Origin: JAEZAF01 sp964395665
Lineage (GTDB): Bacteria > Chloroflexota > Anaerolineae > Aggregatilineales > Phototrophicaceae
Length of the DNA stretch: 22,125 nt
Direction: 5' to 3'
Assembly: GCA_964395665.1 (NCBI GenBank)
Contig: CAYNDH010000062.1
Location: forward strand, 1-22,125
The first letter of the stretch is position 1, and each line of letters opens with the position of its first letter. The notes below the pieces were generated by a model. It ran no database searches, was not told the origin of the DNA, and worked only from the letters and a program-made list of their open reading frames with translations. The position numbers were made by a program, and so were the translations under genes. Positions 18,744 through 22,125 of this stretch are shown here, one piece after another.

Positions 18744-20057
18744 ATGCGTATTCGAGTGCAGGGTGGACAGCCGCTCAACGGCATCTATACCCCTTCAGGC
18801 AGCAGTAATGCGGCCATTCATCTACTGGCGGCGGCCCTGCTGACCGATCAGCCGGTGACACTGGATAACGTCCCCAGAACCGCCAGCGTCCTTGCCATGC
18901 TGGAGCTGGCGCAGCTTCTCGGCGCACAGGTGGAATGGCACGAACGTAATAACGGCGATCAGAGTCAGGGTGCGCATCCGTCGCACCGCGTCACGATTCA
19001 GGCAGAGCAGATCGGGCGCCGTCATCTGACACAGGCCGAGACACAGGGTTTTATCGGCGCACTGCTGTACATGGTGCCGATCATCGTCCGCCGTGGATAT
19101 GCCCGTCTGGAGATTGATTTCCCGCTCAACCGGGTACACACCCATCTTGAAGCACTGCGCGATCTCGGACTCGATGTGGTGACATCCGACGGCGGCATCG
19201 AACTGCGAAGCAATCCGTGGGACTTCCGCGATGTGCTGCTGACACAGGCCAGCGTCACGGCGACATCGATGGTCATGATGCTGGCGGCGTCCCTTGGCCG
19301 CGAAACCGTGATCCGCAATGCCGCCTGTGAGCCGCATATCCAGAGCCTTGGCGAACTGCTGGAGCGTATGGGGGCGCAGATTCAGGGCATCGGCTCGAAT
19401 ACCATCACGATCTGGGGTGCGCCGACCTCTGAAGGGCTGCGCGGTGCGAGCGCGACCATCGAATCGGATATGATCGAAGTCGCCAGCATCGCCGCCATTG
19501 CCGCCATGTGCAAAGGCCGCGTGCAGATCACCCAGACCGAGAAGCTCGACCTGCGCCTGATCAGCCGTGTCTATCAGCGCCTGGGCGTCAGCCTTGATCT
19601 GGATGCCGATAATCTGTATGTCCCGCGTCACGGTGATCTGATCATCTCGAACCGTGAAGAAGATGTAGATGCCTCAATTGAAACCGCGCCGTGGCCCGGC
19701 TTTCCGTCGGATCTGGTCGCGATTGCGGCGGTCATTGCGACACAGTCACGCGGCACGGTGCTGCTTCACGAGAAGATGTTCAATGACCGCCTGCTGTTCG
19801 TCGATAAGCTGATCCGCATGGGTGCGCAGATCGTGCTGTGCGATCCGCACCGTGCGATTATCGTCGGGCCGTCGCCGCTGCGTGGCATTTATATGGACAC
19901 GCCGGATGTCCGCATCGGTCTTGGGATGCTCGGCGCGGCACTGATCGCCAAAGGTGAATCCGTGATCGACAATGCACAGGCCATCAGCCGTTCGTTTGAA
20001 CATGTCCTGGTCAAGCTGCAAGCGCTGGGCGCACAGATCGAATCAGACGACGAATGA
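18744..20057 (+). CDS. MurA-like enolpyruvyl transferase, divergent at key catalytic positions
   Basis: The 437-residue protein has the EPSP-synthase/MurA fold; MurA adds enolpyruvate from PEP to UDP-GlcNAc in the first committed peptidoglycan step. Conserved parts: N22 (E. coli N23), SVTATSMVM near 170, EPHIQSLGELLERMGAQI, D323 in PGFPSD (E. coli D305), R390 (R371) and R416 (R397). The motif SGAKNAA reads SGSSNAA, so catalytic Lys22 is Ser21. The flexible loop with Cys115 is about three residues shorter and has no Cys; counting back from R130, D125 falls on the Cys position. Asp is a known natural replacement in some MurA proteins, but the Lys change is not. It could be a paralogue with another substrate. 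It overlaps the next gene by ATGA. Ribosome site is weak. Confidence 0.85.
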   Translation: MRIRVQGGQPLNGIYTPSGSSNAAIHLLAAALLTDQPVTLDNVPRTASVLAMLELAQLLGAQVEWHERNNGDQSQGAHPSHRVTIQAEQIGRRHLTQAETQGFIGALLYMVPIIVRRGYARLEIDFPLNRVHTHLEALRDLGLDVVTSDGGIELRSNPWDFRDVLLTQASVTATSMVMMLAASLGRETVIRNAACEPHIQSLGELLERMGAQIQGIGSNTITIWGAPTSEGLRGASATIESDMIEVASIAAIAAMCKGRVQITQTEKLDLRLISRVYQRLGVSLDLDADNLYVPRHGDLIISNREEDVDASIETAPWPGFPSDLVAIAAVIATQSRGTVLLHEKMFNDRLLFVDKLIRMGAQIVLCDPHRAIIVGPSPLRGIYMDTPDVRIGLGMLGAALIAKGESVIDNAQAISRSFEHVLVKLQALGAQIESDDE

Positions 20058-20881
20058 GCGCAGATCCCTCTGCTCATGACTCTGCGGAACAGATCAGCAC
20101 TATCACCGTGAAGGGGCTGACGATCCGCCATGCCGTGCTGGGGGCGGCGGCCAACCCCGGCGGGACGATCCTGATGCTGCACGGCTGGGGGGCGAGTCTC
20201 GAACTGCTGCTGCCGCTGGCCCGCAAGCTGGCCGCGCTGGGTTATCGCGTCCATGCGCCCGATATGCCCGGATTTGGGGACTCTCCACCGCCACCGCAGG
20301 CGTGGAGTGTGTTCGATTATGCCAGCTTTGTGCAGGATTACCGCCGTCAGCACCAGCTTGATGAGGTGTTCCTGTTCGGGCATTCGTTCGGCGGACGTTT
20401 AAGCCTCATTCTGGGGGCGGATCATCCCGAAGGCATCCGCAAAATGGTGCTGGCGGACAGCGCCGGTGTACGTTCGACGCCGTCACAGGCCGTCCGGCTG
20501 CGGACCACTGTTTACAAGGCGATGCGCGACGGCCTGAACGCGGTACGGCTCAATGCATTGTCGCGGCGGCTTCAGGATTGGTACAGCGCCCGCTATGGTT
20601 CCGCCGATTATCGCGCCGCCTCTGGTGTAATGCGTGAGACATTCGTCAACGTCGTGAATGAAGATCTGCTGCCGTATGCGGCACGGGTGAAACCCTCAAC
20701 CCTGCTGCTGTGGGGCGATCAGGATCAGGATACACCGCTGTGGCAGGGGCAGAAGCTGGAACAGACCATCCCCGATGCCGGTCTGGTGGTGCTGCGGGGC
20801 GCAGGCCATTACAGCTATCTCGATCAACTGACCGACAGCACGCGCATCATCGACTTTTTCTTCAGGCAGCAGACATTGTAA
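20054..20881 (+). CDS. Alpha/beta hydrolase
   Basis: A 275-residue alpha/beta-fold hydrolase. It starts in an ATGA overlap with the MurA-like gene, so the two are probably translated in a coupled way. The oxyanion motif is HGWG (43-46). The catalytic triad is S111 in GHSFGG, D224 in WGDQDQDTP and H252 in GAGHYSYL. A cap region lies around 145-205. There is no signal peptide, so it is cytosolic. The substrate could be an ester, lactone or amide; family members include esterases, C-C hydrolases and dehalogenases. Its coupling to an envelope-type enzyme hints at a linked role, which is inference. Confidence 0.92.
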   Translation: MSADPSAHDSAEQISTITVKGLTIRHAVLGAAANPGGTILMLHGWGASLELLLPLARKLAALGYRVHAPDMPGFGDSPPPPQAWSVFDYASFVQDYRRQHQLDEVFLFGHSFGGRLSLILGADHPEGIRKMVLADSAGVRSTPSQAVRLRTTVYKAMRDGLNAVRLNALSRRLQDWYSARYGSADYRAASGVMRETFVNVVNEDLLPYAARVKPSTLLLWGDQDQDTPLWQGQKLEQTIPDAGLVVLRGAGHYSYLDQLTDSTRIIDFFFRQQTL

Positions 20882-20941
20882 ACTCACGTGATAATAGAAT
20901 TGATGTGAACCAATCAATACCGCTGCGAAAGGCTCCATTCC

Positions 20942-21976
20942 ATGGACACAAGTGAAATACAAACCGACGTGCTGATCATAGGGGCTGGTCTGGCGGGGCT
21001 GATGGCGGCTGTCCAGCTTCAGTCACAGGGGAAACAGGTCACGGTACTGGAGAGGGACCGCAGTGTTGGGGGGCGTATGGCAACCGTCTCCATCGGGGGC
21101 GGACGGGCCGATGAGGGCGCTCAGTTTTTCACTGCCCGTTCCAAAGAATTCAAGGTACTGGTCGATGAGTGGCTGCGGGATGGGCTGGCGTTTCTGTGGT
21201 CTTATGGCTGGGCCTCTGGCAGTCTGACGCCTGTGACAGGCGAAGGCAATGGACATCCCCGTTACGCCGTTAAGGATGGGATGAACGCCATTGCACGTCA
21301 CTACCGTCAAAAGCTTGAGGATGTGCGACTCAATGTCACAGTGAATGCCATACACCATGATGGGAAAAACTGGCGTGTGCGTGATGCAGCCGGCTATGAG
21401 TATCCCGCACCGGCCCTGATCCTGACGCCGCCCGTGCCGCAGTCACTGGCACTGCTGGACGCCGGTCAGGTGATACTCGACACGCAGGATCGTGCCGCAC
21501 TGGAACAGATCCAGTATACGTCGAGCCTGACGGCTGTTTTCGTACTGGATAAGCATGTCCTGCTGCCAGCGCCGGGGGCCATCCAGCAGCCGGATGCCGG
21601 TATCAGTTGGATCGCCAATAATCGCCAGAAGGGGATCTCTAACGTGACCGTCATCACGGCACAGGCAAACGCTGAATTCAGCGAAAGGATGTACGGGGAG
21701 TCGGACGAGCGCATTCTGACGGCTATCCGTGATGAAATGCGTTATCTGCTGCCGTTTACCGTTCGTATCCGTGAAGCACAGCTCAGGCGCTGGCGTTATT
21801 CGCAGCCAAAGACCACTTATCCCCAGGCCTGTCTGCTGGCAAAGGGGCTTCCGGGTCTGGTGTTCGCCGGTGATGCTTTTGGCGGCCCCCGGATAGAAGG
21901 CGCAGTGCTGTCCGGGATGGCGGCGGCCCATTCTCTGACACATTACACCCTGACGGAGGGCACGTCAGGTATATAA
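20942..21976 (+). CDS. Renalase-like FAD-dependent oxidoreductase
   Basis: This 344-residue flavoprotein belongs to the renalase/amine-oxidase-like group. The FAD-binding motif is VLIIGAGLAGLMAAVQL (10-26), with E37 as the expected ribose-binding acid and GGRM at 43-46. ADEGAQFFTARS and the C-terminal GDAFGGPRIEGAVLSG are typical of bacterial renalase-like proteins. Bacterial renalases re-oxidise non-productive isomers of NAD(P)H, but many family members are uncharacterised, so activity is not certain. The start follows AAAGG by about 9 nt. It lies 60 bp after the hydrolase gene with no terminator visible, and may belong to the same transcript. Confidence 0.9.
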   Translation: MDTSEIQTDVLIIGAGLAGLMAAVQLQSQGKQVTVLERDRSVGGRMATVSIGGGRADEGAQFFTARSKEFKVLVDEWLRDGLAFLWSYGWASGSLTPVTGEGNGHPRYAVKDGMNAIARHYRQKLEDVRLNVTVNAIHHDGKNWRVRDAAGYEYPAPALILTPPVPQSLALLDAGQVILDTQDRAALEQIQYTSSLTAVFVLDKHVLLPAPGAIQQPDAGISWIANNRQKGISNVTVITAQANAEFSERMYGESDERILTAIRDEMRYLLPFTVRIREAQLRRWRYSQPKTTYPQACLLAKGLPGLVFAGDAFGGPRIEGAVLSGMAAAHSLTHYTLTEGTSGI

Positions 21977-22047
21977 TCAGATATAGCAGCGCTTGAGAAC
22001 GTGTTTGAATATTCAGAAAACCTGCTCTAAATGTTATAGAAACCGCC

Positions 22048-22117
22048 GGACAACGACATGCAAGCATGGACATGCAAGCATGTTTAGGCGTTGTCCCTAC
22101 AAGGTGCATAAATGCAC
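22048..22117. repeat. Nested palindromes and 14-bp tandem repeat at the right edge
   Basis: An 8-bp stem GGACAACG (22048-22055) / CGTTGTCC (22089-22096) encloses two perfect tandem copies of GACATGCAAGCATG (22055-22068 and 22069-22082). Each copy contains the dyad CATGC-AA-GCATG. A third dyad, GTGCAT-AA-ATGCAC, follows at 22104-22117. The centre of every dyad is AA. The set lies about 70 bp after the renalase-like gene. It could be a folded RNA element at the 3' end or a set of operators for a gene beyond the window; function is unknown. Confidence 0.75.
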
Positions 22118-22125
22118 ATGCTGAA

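Noticed and set aside
20890..20895. GATAAT as a promoter for the renalase-like gene
   Set aside because: It is a possible -10, but there is no -35 or other support, and read-through from the hydrolase gene is equally likely.
22048..22096. Integron attC-like site (GTTGTCC with an inverted partner)
   Set aside because: The core does not fit GTTRRRY/RYYYAAC, and there is no integrase or cassette array in the window.
21783..22109. 108-codon minus-strand frame over the right-edge palindromes
   Set aside because: It overlaps the 3' end of the renalase-like gene antisense and has no motif.

Overview
The window looks like an ordinary chromosomal segment of a GC-rich bacterium, most likely a member of the Chloroflexota (Anaerolineae-like). 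This is an inference from the gene mix: a GT39 mannosyltransferase-type protein with a soluble C-terminal domain, an adrenodoxin-reductase-type FprA, a SerA with extra ASB and ACT domains, and secreted proteins with Thr/Pro-rich linkers. I see no phage, transposase, CRISPR, tRNA or rRNA. No gap between genes exceeds 300 bp; the largest is about 263 bp, between the divergent carB and glycosyltransferase genes.

Layout. (1) 1-3191, minus: carB, running off the left edge only a few to about 20 codons before its expected end, with no carA beside it. (2) 3455-6498, plus: a membrane glycosyltransferase followed by an NDUFA9-type SDR protein. (3) 6690-8685, plus: a small soluble protein of unknown function and a secreted protein with a predicted beta-propeller. 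(4) 8767-10176, plus: ferredoxin-NADP reductase, closed by a clear intrinsic terminator. (5) 10336-11400, plus: a two-helix membrane protein of unknown function with its own promoter. (6) 11539-14466, minus: an orphan CheY-like receiver, proA, and a patatin-like lipase. (7) 14672-17213, plus: a SerA-like dehydrogenase overlapping a beta-hydroxyacid dehydrogenase by 26 bp. (8) 17461-18621, plus: a secreted repeat protein. (9) 18744-20881, plus: a MurA-like enolpyruvyl transferase coupled by an ATGA overlap to an alpha/beta hydrolase. (10) 20942-21976, plus: a renalase-like FAD oxidoreductase. The right edge holds a nested set of palindromes.

Most genes are recognisable housekeeping or envelope functions. 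Four things stand out. The SerA-like protein has Phe where the family has its nearly invariant substrate-binding Arg, although Glu and His are kept. The MurA-like protein has Ser in place of the catalytic Lys (E. coli K22), and its Cys115 loop is shortened and lacks Cys. The secreted protein at 17461 carries three unrecognised repeats with an exact 36-residue period (LA...RPxxW). Non-coding signals recur: two GC hairpins after plus-strand genes share the hexaloop AAGAAT without a T-tract, and several promoters have a perfect or near-perfect -10 with no visible -35.

I cannot point to one convincing new multi-gene system. The best candidates are the SerA-like/beta-HAD pair and the MurA-like/hydrolase pair, each pairing a recognisable enzyme fold with altered catalytic residues and an overlapping partner gene.
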